Below are positions 1 through 9,119 of a stretch of 32,073 nt of DNA, piece by piece. A program made the position numbers and the translations under genes. Where the stretch lies: contig NZ_GL890782.1 in NCBI RefSeq assembly GCF_000211415.1, positions 41,773 through 73,845 of the forward strand. The letters are read 5' to 3'. The notes below the pieces were generated by a model that saw only the letters and a list, made by a program, of their open reading frames with translations, was not told where the DNA came from and did not search any database. Each line of letters starts with the position of its first letter. Position 1 is the first letter of the stretch. This stretch comes from Enterobacter mori LMG 25706. Lineage in GTDB: Bacteria; Pseudomonadota; Gammaproteobacteria; Enterobacterales; Enterobacteriaceae.

Positions 1-1292
1 GTGGGATTAGGCTCTGCACCGGCATCGCATTTCGCCGGTAACAGCAGGGCCAGCAGCGACGCCAGCGCCAGAGAAACCGCCAGGCAGTAAACGCCCGCGT
101 CTTTGCTGTACAGGGTGATCAGCACCCCAACCGCATACGGGCCGCAGAAGCCACCGAGGTTGCCCAGGGCGTTGATCACGCCGCGCGCGCCGCCCGCCAT
201 CTCTGCGCTGAACAGACGCGCCGGGATGGTCCAGAACACGCCCGCTGCGGATTGCAGGAAGAACCCGCAGCCCACCAGTGCGGAATACGCCAACCAGGTA
301 CTCTCTTTCAGCGCCACGGAGAGGAACATGCAGAGCGCAAAGCCAATCAGCGGCAGGGAGACAAACAGCTTGCGCTTGCCGGTGCGATCAGAAAGCGTTG
401 AGAACAGGAACATCCCCGCAATGGCCCCGATGTAAGGCAGGATGGCGAGCATACCCACCTGACCGATGCTGGTGTGTGTCAGCTCTTTCAGGATGGTCGG
501 CAGCCAGAGCGTGTAGCCGTAAATCCCGGTCTGGTAAAAGAAGTTCAGCGCGATCAGCTGCCACATGGTTTTGTCGGAAAGCACTGCGCCGAGTGACGCA
601 TTTTTCACCTCTTTTCCGGCGATGGCCTGCTGTTCAGCCGCCAGCGTTTGCACCAGATAGTTTTTCTCTGCTTCTGAAATCCAGCGGGCTTCCTGCGGTC
701 GGTCGTAAACGGTGAACGCCCACAGCACCAGCACAACGACGGACATCAAACCTTCAATGATGAACAGCCAGCGCCAGTCGAGCGCGGTGATGATCCAGCC
801 CGAAAGCGGGGCGGTGATAATCCCGGCGATGGGGACAAACATAATCACAATGGCATTGGCGCGACCGCGTTCGGCATCCGGGAACCAGTTGCTGATCATG
901 GTGAGCACGACAGGCAGCATCCCGCCTTCCGCCACGCCGAGTAAGAAGCGCAGCACCAGCAACTGATACTGATTCGTCACCAGGCCCGTGAGCACAGAGA
1001 TCACCGCCCAGGCAACCAGCGACCAGCCGATAAACTTCTTGCCGCTGCCGTGGACGGCAATCTTGCCGCCGGGAACCTGCAGGAACAGATAGCCGATAAA
1101 GAAGATCCCACCTGCCAGGCCCGCCATAGTGGCGGTAATACCTAGCTCTTCATCCATACCGCCGGGCATGGCAAAGGCGATATTTACGCGATCCATATAC
1201 GAAATGATGCAGGCGATTAGAATAGGAGGAATGATTCTTAGCCAGCGCTGGCGCGGAATGTCCGCTTGTAGAGTATTCGAGTAAGTGTTCAT
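1..1292 (-). CDS. yiaX2: MFS sugar-acid transporter YiaX2-like (3' end outside window)
   Basis: The minus-strand frame stays open from an ATG at 1292 to the window edge, giving 430 codons with no stop. That is close to full length for this family (about 430-450 residues), so only the extreme C-terminus is missing. The start reads MNTYSNTLQADIPRQRW. It is followed by many hydrophobic helices, the N-terminal signature SYMDRVNIAFAM, and the loop GSGKKFIGWSL typical of the anion:cation symporter branch of the major facilitator superfamily. It lies 47 bp downstream of the DUF4862-like gene, in line with yiaK and yiaL. In Klebsiella the operon yiaKLX1X2PQRS has an MFS gene, yiaX2, in this place, where E. 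coli K-12 has the TRAP genes yiaMNO. The likely role is inner-membrane uptake of a keto-sugar acid such as 2,3-diketo-L-gulonate or an ascorbate derivative. The substrate is inferred from context only. The Shine-Dalgarno sequence is weak. Confidence 0.82.
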   Translation of the reverse strand, partial: MNTYSNTLQADIPRQRWLRIIPPILIACIISYMDRVNIAFAMPGGMDEELGITATMAGLAGGIFFIGYLFLQVPGGKIAVHGSGKKFIGWSLVAWAVISVLTGLVTNQYQLLVLRFLLGVAEGGMLPVVLTMISNWFPDAERGRANAIVIMFVPIAGIITAPLSGWIITALDWRWLFIIEGLMSVVVLVLWAFTVYDRPQEARWISEAEKNYLVQTLAAEQQAIAGKEVKNASLGAVLSDKTMWQLIALNFFYQTGIYGYTLWLPTILKELTHTSIGQVGMLAILPYIGAIAGMFLFSTLSDRTGKRKLFVSLPLIGFALCMFLSVALKESTWLAYSALVGCGFFLQSAAGVFWTIPARLFSAEMAGGARGVINALGNLGGFCGPYAVGVLITLYSKDAGVYCLAVSLALASLLALLLPAKCDAGAEPNP

Positions 1293-1339
1293 ATTTACTG
1301 TCTCAGTCAATGTAACCGGAATAGGGATATTTTTTATTG

Positions 1340-2266
1340 TTATTGCGTTGCTTTATTCATTTCGCTAATGCCGTCGCGCAAAATAGCGATGCGATGGCTG
1401 ACGTCAGCATTAGCATTTATTTCCAGTAATTTAATACCGGAGAATTTCAACGTTGCGGCGCTCGCCGCAGTAAAGAGTGATTTTGCGTGTTCAGTAGACA
1501 TCAAACTGTCGGCGCAGAATGAAGAAAACGGCGCGTGCAGATCCTGCCATTCACCGTATTCCCCGCGGGTAGTCGTGCCCGAAAACATCAGTGCACCCAG
1601 CTTTCCGGCACGGAGTGCGGCCTGAACATGCTCAAGCGGGAGCGTCGTATTACGGCCTTCGATAGCCGAGCGCGCCCAGTTGATACAGACGCTGATATCG
1701 GTGTCTTTCACCACCTCCAGCACCTGCGCTAAAGGCAAGAAGCCCTTGCGCGGTGCCGGGCCGGTCATGGCATCGCAGTGTTCCAGTACCAGATCGCAGT
1801 TCCAGTCCCAGCCCGCGATTTCCTGGATCGAGCGGGAAAACGCCTCGGTAGCCTGCTCGACGGAAGCATTGCCCGCCTGTGGGGCCGCCTGCATCTCCAG
1901 AGCAATCACTTTGCCTGGAAAACGGACGTTCACGGCGTTAACTTTCTTGTGCAGATGCCGGTAAAAGTCTACGCATGCTTTACGCTGCGTTTCGTCGGCT
2001 GAGGCCAGGCCAAACGCACCGTTTGTGCCGCGGCGGCGCATGGTTTCCATGACTGCTGTGACGACGATTTGCCAGTCGCCCGGCGTATGGCGGAACAGCC
2101 ATTCATCACCAAACGGATGGAGATGTTCAAGGCACGGCTGTTCCAGCCCGCGAATGTTTGGCGTGTCGGAAAGTTCCCGCCAGAATGTTTGTTCTTCTTG
2201 TTCCCCTTTTTGGTGAAACGAGGGTGCGCAGGGGTACGCACCAATAATAAAACTGGTATTGGTCAT
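1340..2266 (-). CDS. yiaX1: DUF4862-like protein YiaX1, putative sugar-acid isomerase/epimerase fold
   Basis: 308 residues, starting [15 protein letters not shown], with an AGGA ribosome site just upstream. It begins 26 bp after the yiaL stop, so it is a co-transcribed operon gene. I recognise it as DUF4862-like and as the counterpart of yiaX1 in the Klebsiella yiaKLX1X2PQRS operon. No catalytic role is established that I know of. Segments such as [22 protein letters not shown] and [10 protein letters not shown] look like beta-strands ending in acidic or polar residues. This suggests a TIM barrel of the xylose-isomerase-like sugar isomerase/epimerase type, which is my inference. No signal peptide or membrane helix is visible, so it should be cytoplasmic. 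It probably processes an intermediate of 2,3-diketogulonate or ascorbate breakdown together with YiaK and YiaL. Family assignment is fairly confident; function is not. Confidence 0.75.
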   Translation of the reverse strand: MTNTSFIIGAYPCAPSFHQKGEQEEQTFWRELSDTPNIRGLEQPCLEHLHPFGDEWLFRHTPGDWQIVVTAVMETMRRRGTNGAFGLASADETQRKACVDFYRHLHKKVNAVNVRFPGKVIALEMQAAPQAGNASVEQATEAFSRSIQEIAGWDWNCDLVLEHCDAMTGPAPRKGFLPLAQVLEVVKDTDISVCINWARSAIEGRNTTLPLEHVQAALRAGKLGALMFSGTTTRGEYGEWQDLHAPFSSFCADSLMSTEHAKSLFTAASAATLKFSGIKLLEINANADVSHRIAILRDGISEMNKATQ

Positions 2267-2292
2267 TTCGCGTTCCTGTATATATCAGAAAA

Positions 2293-3769
<1,477 letters not shown>

Positions 3770-3994
3770 CCCTGTTCTCCTGTTCTTTTTCGGGGCAAGT
3801 GCGAGTGCTTTTTTATCGCTAAATTTCACTATGCGAAATCTGATTTCAAATATAGCGATCAAATTTTGCCAGATCAACGACATTCATGTTTTTCAAAATC
3901 GATTAAAATCAATTGGTTGTGATTTTTCTGTTGAGATCGTGAACTGAACCACACTTTGCGCTACCATCAGGGCGCGACAAAAAGGAGCCATTTG
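3770..3994. promoter_or_regulatory. yiaK-yiaJ divergent control region with IclR-type operator candidates
   Basis: This AT-rich region separates two divergent starts. It holds a perfect dyad GAAATC-T-GATTTC at 3835-3847. This is nested inside a second inverted repeat, ATCGCTA at 3815-3821 and TAGCGAT at 3853-3859. A third dyad, AAAATCA/TGATTTT with an 8-nt spacer, lies at 3905-3926. IclR-family regulators bind short palindromes of the GAAAT/ATTTC type, so the first is the best YiaJ operator candidate. Promoter hexamers are not clear enough to place. Confidence 0.6.
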
Positions 3995-4813
3995 ATGAGC
4001 ACGAAAGAGAGCGAAATGACGCAAGAAAAAGAGAGGCCAGCAGGTAGCCAGAGCTTGTTTCGCGGCCTGATGCTGATTGAGATCCTCAGCAACTATCCGA
4101 ACGGGTGTCCGCTTGCGCACTTATCTGAACTGGCGGGGCTGAATAAGAGCACCGTGCATCGCTTGCTGCAGGGGCTACAGTCGTGCGGGTACGTGACCCC
4201 GGCACCCGCGGCGGGCAGCTATCGCCTGACCACCAAATTTATCGCCGTCGGGCAAAAGGCCCTGTCGTCGCTGAATATCATTCACGTGGCCGCTCCGCAC
4301 CTTGAGGCGCTGAACATTGCCACCGGCGAAACGGTGAACTTCTCCAGCCGTGAGGACGACCACGCGATCCTGATTTATAAGCTCGAACCGACAACCGGTA
4401 TGCTGCGCACGCGTGCCTATATTGGCCAGCATATGCCGCTCTACTGCTCCGCAATGGGCAAAATCTACATGGCGTTTGGTCATCAGGATTACGTGGCGAG
4501 CTACTGGGAAAGCCATCAGGAACAGATCCAACCCTTGACCCGCAACACCATTACCGAGCTGAGTGCGATGTATGATGAGCTGGCGGAAATTCGCGATCGC
4601 AGCATGGCGATGGATAAAGAAGAGAACGAGCTGGGGGTTTCCTGCATTGCCGTGCCGGTCTTTGATATCCACGGGCGCGTGCCGTATGCGATCTCCATTT
4701 CGCTGTCGACGTCGCGCATGAAGCAGGTGGGTGAGAAGAACTTGCTCAAGCCGCTGCGTGAAACGGCAGAGGCTATCTCAAAAGAACTGGGTTTTAACGT
4801 GCGCGAGGCGTAA
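3995..4813 (+). CDS. yiaJ: IclR-family repressor of the yiaK operon
   Basis: 272 residues when started at 3995, where AAAGGAG (3981-3987) sits 7 nt upstream of the ATG. The frame extends upstream to 3956 but that ATG has no ribosome site. The sequence follows E. coli YiaJ closely throughout. An N-terminal winged helix-turn-helix spans about residues 20-80, with the recognition part around ELAGLNKSTVHRLLQG. The C-terminal effector domain contains TGETVNFSSRED, GQHMPLYCSAMGK and ENELGVSCIAVPVFD. In K-12 YiaJ represses the divergent yiaK operon. The neighbouring genes and palindromes indicate the same here. The signal molecule in this organism is unknown; in Klebsiella, L-ascorbate-6-phosphate has been proposed as inducer of the yia system. 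Confidence 0.93.
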   Translation: MSTKESEMTQEKERPAGSQSLFRGLMLIEILSNYPNGCPLAHLSELAGLNKSTVHRLLQGLQSCGYVTPAPAAGSYRLTTKFIAVGQKALSSLNIIHVAAPHLEALNIATGETVNFSSREDDHAILIYKLEPTTGMLRTRAYIGQHMPLYCSAMGKIYMAFGHQDYVASYWESHQEQIQPLTRNTITELSAMYDELAEIRDRSMAMDKEENELGVSCIAVPVFDIHGRVPYAISISLSTSRMKQVGEKNLLKPLRETAEAISKELGFNVREA

Positions 4814-4816
4814 CAG

Positions 4817-5272
4817 ATGAACCGATTTATCATGGCGGATTCGGAAAAATGCATTGGGTGCCGCACTTGCGAAGCGGCCTGTGCGGTTTCGCATCAGGAC
4901 TTCGTCACCGCAAATGATTTCATGCCCCGCATTCGGGTGGTGAAAGGGGATTCTTATACCACCGCGGTCGGGTGTCATCAGTGCGAGGATGCGCCCTGTG
5001 CAAATGTGTGCCCAACCGGGGCAATCCGACGCTCAGCCGGAGCCTGGCTCGTTGAGCAGGCGCGCTGCATCGGGTGCAAAAGCTGTATGGTGGCGTGCCC
5101 GTTCGGGGCGATGCAGGTACAGAGGGTGGGGGATCATGCGCAGGCGCTGAAATGTGATTTATGCGCGCATCGCGAGGGCGGACCTGCCTGCGTTGAGGCT
5201 TGCCCGACCCACGCGTTAAGCTGTGTCGATCCCGCCAGATTACGCACCGAACGGTTGCATCATCTGGCGTAA
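4817..5272 (+). CDS. ysaA: Ferredoxin-like protein with four 4Fe-4S motifs
   Basis: 151 residues, similar to E. coli YsaA (formerly yiaI) and to HydN-type electron-transfer subunits. Four cysteine groups are visible in order: CIGCRTCEAAC near residue 12, CHQCEDAPCANVCP near 55, CIGCKSCMVACP near 79, and CDLCAHREGGPACVEACP near 110. This is the pattern of a protein carrying four 4Fe-4S clusters. There is no signal peptide or membrane anchor, so it is a soluble cytoplasmic electron carrier. Its redox partner is unknown. It starts 3 bp after the yiaJ stop, with a GAGG ribosome site inside the yiaJ end, so the two are translationally coupled. Its stop is 4 bp from the convergent avtA stop. The order avtA-ysaA-yiaJ matches K-12. 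Confidence 0.9.
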   Translation: MNRFIMADSEKCIGCRTCEAACAVSHQDFVTANDFMPRIRVVKGDSYTTAVGCHQCEDAPCANVCPTGAIRRSAGAWLVEQARCIGCKSCMVACPFGAMQVQRVGDHAQALKCDLCAHREGGPACVEACPTHALSCVDPARLRTERLHHLA

Positions 5273-5276
5273 GAAC

Positions 5277-6533
5277 TTACTGACCGTTTTCGCGCCAGGC
5301 GTTCTCAATCTCTTCCGCGAGAATTTTCACACCCGCTTCGATTTTTTCCGGATCAGGCACATAGTTCATGCGCATGCACTGGTGCGTGTGCGGCCACGGT
5401 TTATCCAACCCCGGGAAGAAGTAATCGCCCGGCACCATCAGCACACCACGCTTTTTCAGTCGCTGGTAGAGAAGTTCCGTCGTAATCGGCAGATCCTTGA
5501 ACCACAGCCAGAGGAAAATCGCCCCTTCTGGTTTGTGGATCAGGCAGCGTTCTTCCGGCAAATAGCGGCGAAGTATCGCGATCGTATCCTGAACGCGCTG
5601 GTAATAGAATGGCTTAATCACGTCATTCGACAGGCGCAGCAGGTCGTTGCGCTTAATCATTTCGCACATCATCGCCGGGCCGATGCCGCCGGGTGAAAGG
5701 CTGATAATGCCGTTCATGTTGGTAATGGCGGTGATGATTTTCTCATTGGCGATGATGATGCCGCAGCGGCTGCCCGGCAGACCCAGCTTAGAGAGGCTCA
5801 TGCACAAAACGATGTTTGGGTTCCACAGCGGGCGGGCTTCGCTGAAGATTATCCCCGGGAACGGCACGCCGTAGGCGTTATCGATCACCAAAGGGATGCC
5901 GTGCTGATTGGCCAGCGCGTCCAGTTTCATCAGCTCGTCATCGGTAATCACGTTGCCCGTTGGGTTGGTAGGGCGTGATACGCAGATCATGCCCGTCTCT
6001 TCACCAATATGCAGGTGTTCAAAATCGACGTGATATTTGAACTGGCCTTCTGGCAGCAGTTCGATGTTCGGGCGCGCGGACACAAACAGGTCTTCTTCGA
6101 GGCCGGAATCGGCATAGCCGATATACTCCGGTGCCAGCGGGAACAGCACTTTTTTGGTCGTGCCGTCGGCGCGACGTCCTGCGAACAGGTTAAACAAGTA
6201 GAAAAACGCGCTCTGGCTGCCGTTTGTCAGTGCAATATTCTGTGGCTCAATATCCCAACCCAGCTCTTCACGCAGCATATCGGCGAGGAGTTTCAGCAGC
6301 TCGGTTTTACCCTGAGGGCCGTCATAGTTGCAAAGTGCATCGGTTGCTTTGCCGCTTTCCAGCATCTGAGCGAGCAGGCTCTGGAAATAGGTAGTCATCT
6401 CCGGGATTTGAGCCGGGTTTCCGCCGCCGAGCATGATTGCGCCCGGTGTGCGCAGCCCGTCGTTGAGGTCCTCCATCAGGCGGGTAATGCCTGAATGGCG
6501 GGTAAATTTGTCGCCGAAAAGTGAAAACGTCAT
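5277..6533 (-). CDS. avtA: Valine-pyruvate aminotransferase (alanine aminotransferase)
   Basis: 418 residues, one more than E. coli AvtA, with near-identical sequence. It is a fold-type I PLP enzyme (class I/II aminotransferase) that transfers the amino group between alanine and 2-oxoisovalerate, making valine or alanine in the cytoplasm. Visible motifs are CVSRPTNPTGNVITD (substrate and cofactor loop), DNAYGVPFPG, and SLSKLGLPGSR, whose lysine near residue 247 should form the Schiff base with PLP. The start MTFSLFGDKFTRH is set by homology. No Shine-Dalgarno sequence is visible before it, and the frame is open for 50 more codons upstream, including another ATG at 6575. A TATAAA-like box on the minus strand near 6627-6632 could be its promoter. 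In K-12 the gene is repressed by alanine and leucine. Confidence 0.94.
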   Translation of the reverse strand: MTFSLFGDKFTRHSGITRLMEDLNDGLRTPGAIMLGGGNPAQIPEMTTYFQSLLAQMLESGKATDALCNYDGPQGKTELLKLLADMLREELGWDIEPQNIALTNGSQSAFFYLFNLFAGRRADGTTKKVLFPLAPEYIGYADSGLEEDLFVSARPNIELLPEGQFKYHVDFEHLHIGEETGMICVSRPTNPTGNVITDDELMKLDALANQHGIPLVIDNAYGVPFPGIIFSEARPLWNPNIVLCMSLSKLGLPGSRCGIIIANEKIITAITNMNGIISLSPGGIGPAMMCEMIKRNDLLRLSNDVIKPFYYQRVQDTIAILRRYLPEERCLIHKPEGAIFLWLWFKDLPITTELLYQRLKKRGVLMVPGDYFFPGLDKPWPHTHQCMRMNYVPDPEKIEAGVKILAEEIENAWRENGQ

Positions 6534-6582
6534 AGCAGGTGATCTGTCGGGCTTATTATGAAAGGGGGTAACCATAACGCTA

Positions 6583-6632
6583 GCACCGTGCTGGTGCAAA
6601 TCAGGTGATGTGGTCGGATTTGTTGTTTTATA
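6583..6632 (-). promoter_or_regulatory. Candidate avtA promoter and downstream dyad
   Basis: On the minus strand TATAAA occurs at 6632-6627, about 95 nt before the avtA ATG. The -35 hexamer is unclear (ACTACA or TTCACT, at poor match or spacing). Just downstream lies the dyad GCACC-N5-GGTGC at 6583-6597, which could be an operator or a leader hairpin. The evidence is pattern only. Confidence 0.3.
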
Positions 6633-6675
6633 GGGTGGGTTTGGATTTGTGTAGTGAATCGTTCTGGTTTGTTTC

Positions 6676-6770
6676 CCCCTCACCCCGGCCCTCTCCCCAA
6701 AGGGGCGAGGGAGGAAAGGTGGTTCCGTGCGGTTCCCTCTCCTCTGTGGGGAGAGGGTTAGGGTGAGGGG
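6676..6770. repeat. REP/MITE-like inverted-repeat element between malS and avtA
   Basis: Two 23-nt arms at 6676-6698 and 6748-6770 are inverted copies differing at 3 positions. The left arm begins CCCCTCACCCCGG and the right arm ends TAGGGTGAGGGG. The left arm is itself followed by AGGGGCGAGGG, which can pair with it locally. Elements with CCCTCACCC...CCCTCTCCCC arms are dispersed in many enterobacterial and other proteobacterial genomes, so I take this as a copy of a non-coding repeat family. It starts only 5 bp past the malS stop, so in the malS transcript it would form a strong 3' stem-loop. That could stabilise the mRNA or reduce read-through into avtA. No ORF is present. Confidence 0.75.
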
Positions 6771-6774
6771 CCGT

Positions 6775-8805
6775 TTATTGATTACCCGCCCATACCACCA
6801 TCACTTTATCGCCCTTGTGCTCGCGCACGAAGCCGTAGCCTTCCTTCAGTGACAGCGTGGTTTGCTTGCCTTCACCAATCGCCGGGTGACGGGCGCGGAA
6901 CTGACCCAGAGTTTGCCAGTGAGCGACGGTTAAGGCCTGTTTGCCCGTCACGTCCTGCCAGTTCATGTCCGAGCGTGTGCCCTGAAGCGGGTCGGAGCCT
7001 GTTGGGCCGAACGGACGTTCAGATTCATCGCCGTAGTAAATTTGCACGCTGCCCGGCGCCAGCATGAGCAGCTCCGCCGCGCGCTGGCCTCCTTCGCGGA
7101 ACAGTCGCGTATCGTGTGACGAGAGATAGCTCAGCACATTGAAGCTTTGCAGTTTCTCCGCCATCTGCTGCCACGTCATATCGATATCAGCCAGACAGTC
7201 CACCGCTTTCGCCGCCTGCTCCTGATAGTCAAAGTTGATCATTGCGTCGAAACCGTGGCGGTAATAATCGCTCTGCATCACGCCGTGGCCCCATGCTTCA
7301 CCGGTCATCCAGAAGGGCGCATTGTCGAGTTTTTTATCTGGGTTGGCGGCTTTCCACGCTGCCAGTGCCTGGCCTGCCTGATCTTTCAGCTGCTGCCATG
7401 CGTCGAGTTCAACGTGCTTTGCGGTATCCACCCGGAAGCCGTCGATACCGTAGTTACGAACCCACTGGCTGAGCCAGTGTGTCAGGTAATCCCGGGGCGT
7501 GAAATTCGTCATCGCTTTCGCGCCGGTGTCGGGCTTGTGTTGATAGAAGTTCGGCAAACCTGACGGGGTCGTCGATTCCGTTTTCAGATCCGGCAGGAAG
7601 GCCAGCGACATGGTCAAATCGTCGAAGCCTGGGTTGTCGTAATCACCAATGTCGGTGCGGATCCATTTCTTGCCCCACCATTTTTCCCACGCGGCTTTGT
7701 CGCTAAAGTTGATGTAGTCGTTAAAGCTGTGCCAGCTTTGGCCCGCGCCGGGCTTCCAGTCCGTCCAGCGTTCACCCAGCGTTTTCTTCAGCTCATCACC
7801 CTGCAGATACAGCGCGCCAAACTGGTACTCCTGCATGTCCGCAAGGGTCGCGTAGCCAACGTGGTTCATGACGATATCAAACAGAATACGGATACCGCGC
7901 TTGTGCGCTTCGTCAACAAGCTGGCGCAGGTCATCTTCGGTGCCCATGTTGGCATCGAGCTTCGTCCAGTCCTGCGTGTAGTAACCGTGATAGGCGTAGT
8001 GAGGGAAATCACCTTTGGTTCCGCCGCCCACCCAGCCGTGGATTTGCTCCAGCGGGGAGCTTATCCACAGCGCGTTGACACCCAGTTGCTGCAGGTAGTC
8101 GAGCTTGCCGGTAAGCCCCTTGAGATCGCCGCCGTGGAAGGTGCCGATCTCCTGCATGCCGTCTTTATGACGGCCATAGCTGTTGTCGTTGCCCGGGTCG
8201 CCATTCACAAAGCGGTCGGTCAGCACGAAATAGACGGTGGCGTTTTGCCAGCTGAAGGGCGCGGGCTTGTCGGTTTCGGCACGCTCAAGCAGCAGCAGGC
8301 CGTTGCTGTTGGCGGCAGGCTGTAGGGTGATTTTGCCGTTCTGCACCGTCGCCGTCTGTTTGCTGTAGAAATCACGCACCACCGTGCCTTCAGGGAAGGT
8401 ACTGCTTACCTCCAGCGTCAAAGGTTTGCCGTCCCACGTTGGACACTGACGGGCGACATTCGCGACAGGTTGCTCCGTTGTACTCTGAATAGTCAGCATC
8501 AGTGTTGGCGTCCCGGAGCGGGTATCGACACGCATCTGATAATCACCGTCACGGAATAGCCGCCACTGGGGCGGTGTGCCCTCACAGTGCTTGAGCGACA
8601 GCATCTCATTGAGTTTTATGGAGCCCGTAGGCTGCCAGCACGTGTTGTCAAAACTCACTGTTAAAGGACGGGTACCCTTCGCGAGCTTTGCCTGGCTGGT
8701 GAAGACCCCGGTTCCTTCCGCGCGAAATGTGCTAAATCCCGGCGATGACCAGTCTGCATGTGCGAGTGCGGGTAACATCAGGAGAGCCAGTGCGGTGCGT
8801 TTCAT
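6775..8805 (-). CDS. malS: Periplasmic alpha-amylase
   Basis: 676 residues, the same length as E. coli MalS. It hydrolyses alpha-1,4 bonds of longer maltodextrins in the periplasm. The signal peptide MKRTALALLMLPALAHA ends with an AHA cleavage motif. The GH13 barrel shows the four conserved regions in order: DIVMNHV near residue 312, GFRVDTAKHV near 460 (nucleophile Asp), GEAWGHG near 503 (acid/base Glu) and LSSHDT near 563 (third acidic residue). The first part, about residues 18-190, is the family-specific N-terminal portion. The start at 8805 has an AGGA site upstream. It is transcribed alone, away from bax, and MalT-box-like GGAGGAGGAG on the minus strand at 8862-8871 suggests control by MalT as in K-12. 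The 3' end abuts a repeat element. Confidence 0.96.
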   Translation of the reverse strand: MKRTALALLMLPALAHADWSSPGFSTFRAEGTGVFTSQAKLAKGTRPLTVSFDNTCWQPTGSIKLNEMLSLKHCEGTPPQWRLFRDGDYQMRVDTRSGTPTLMLTIQSTTEQPVANVARQCPTWDGKPLTLEVSSTFPEGTVVRDFYSKQTATVQNGKITLQPAANSNGLLLLERAETDKPAPFSWQNATVYFVLTDRFVNGDPGNDNSYGRHKDGMQEIGTFHGGDLKGLTGKLDYLQQLGVNALWISSPLEQIHGWVGGGTKGDFPHYAYHGYYTQDWTKLDANMGTEDDLRQLVDEAHKRGIRILFDIVMNHVGYATLADMQEYQFGALYLQGDELKKTLGERWTDWKPGAGQSWHSFNDYINFSDKAAWEKWWGKKWIRTDIGDYDNPGFDDLTMSLAFLPDLKTESTTPSGLPNFYQHKPDTGAKAMTNFTPRDYLTHWLSQWVRNYGIDGFRVDTAKHVELDAWQQLKDQAGQALAAWKAANPDKKLDNAPFWMTGEAWGHGVMQSDYYRHGFDAMINFDYQEQAAKAVDCLADIDMTWQQMAEKLQSFNVLSYLSSHDTRLFREGGQRAAELLMLAPGSVQIYYGDESERPFGPTGSDPLQGTRSDMNWQDVTGKQALTVAHWQTLGQFRARHPAIGEGKQTTLSLKEGYGFVREHKGDKVMVVWAGNQ

Positions 8806-9119
8806 TCCATTTTCCTGTCGCGGCTTTTTTGACCAGTGTGCCACCGGGTACTGAGGAAAAACTCCTCCTCCGACGGTTTCTGGCAGGAGGACGCGAAGGG
8901 ATGAGTGATCCCGCGCAAAATTAGGCAGTTATCTGCGATATCGCACACATTTTTTCAGAATTGATGCTTTAGTGAGCATGTTTCAGGTGACATAGTTTCG
9001 GATTTGGACTATTTCTATACGTGCTCTGGAAGACTATTTTTGATATGATTTGAGATTCCGCTCTCAAATTTGTGAAAAAAATAAGGTGTTGGGATGATTA
9101 CATCCGACCAGGAGACCTA
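8806..9119. promoter_or_regulatory. malS-bax divergent intergenic region with MalT-like and CRP-like sites
   Basis: This 314-bp stretch has no gene. On the minus strand, GGAGGAGGAG (8862-8871), about 57 nt before the malS ATG, resembles the MalT box (consensus GGGGAKGAGG). On the plus strand, AGGAGGA (near 8885-8891) and GGGATGAG (8898-8905) are further candidates. The latter lies in a GGGAT-N5-ATCCC dyad. TGCGATATCGCACACA at 8934-8949 fits a CRP site (TGTGA-N6-TCACA) at 4 of 5 positions in each half and has AT-rich flanks. TATGAT at 9044-9049 could be the bax -10. No convincing -35 is seen. Confidence 0.5.

Noticed and set aside
8958..9060. Small peptide gene in the malS-bax spacer
   Set aside because: No start codon with a ribosome site opens a credible frame there; the stretch is AT-rich and reads as regulatory DNA.
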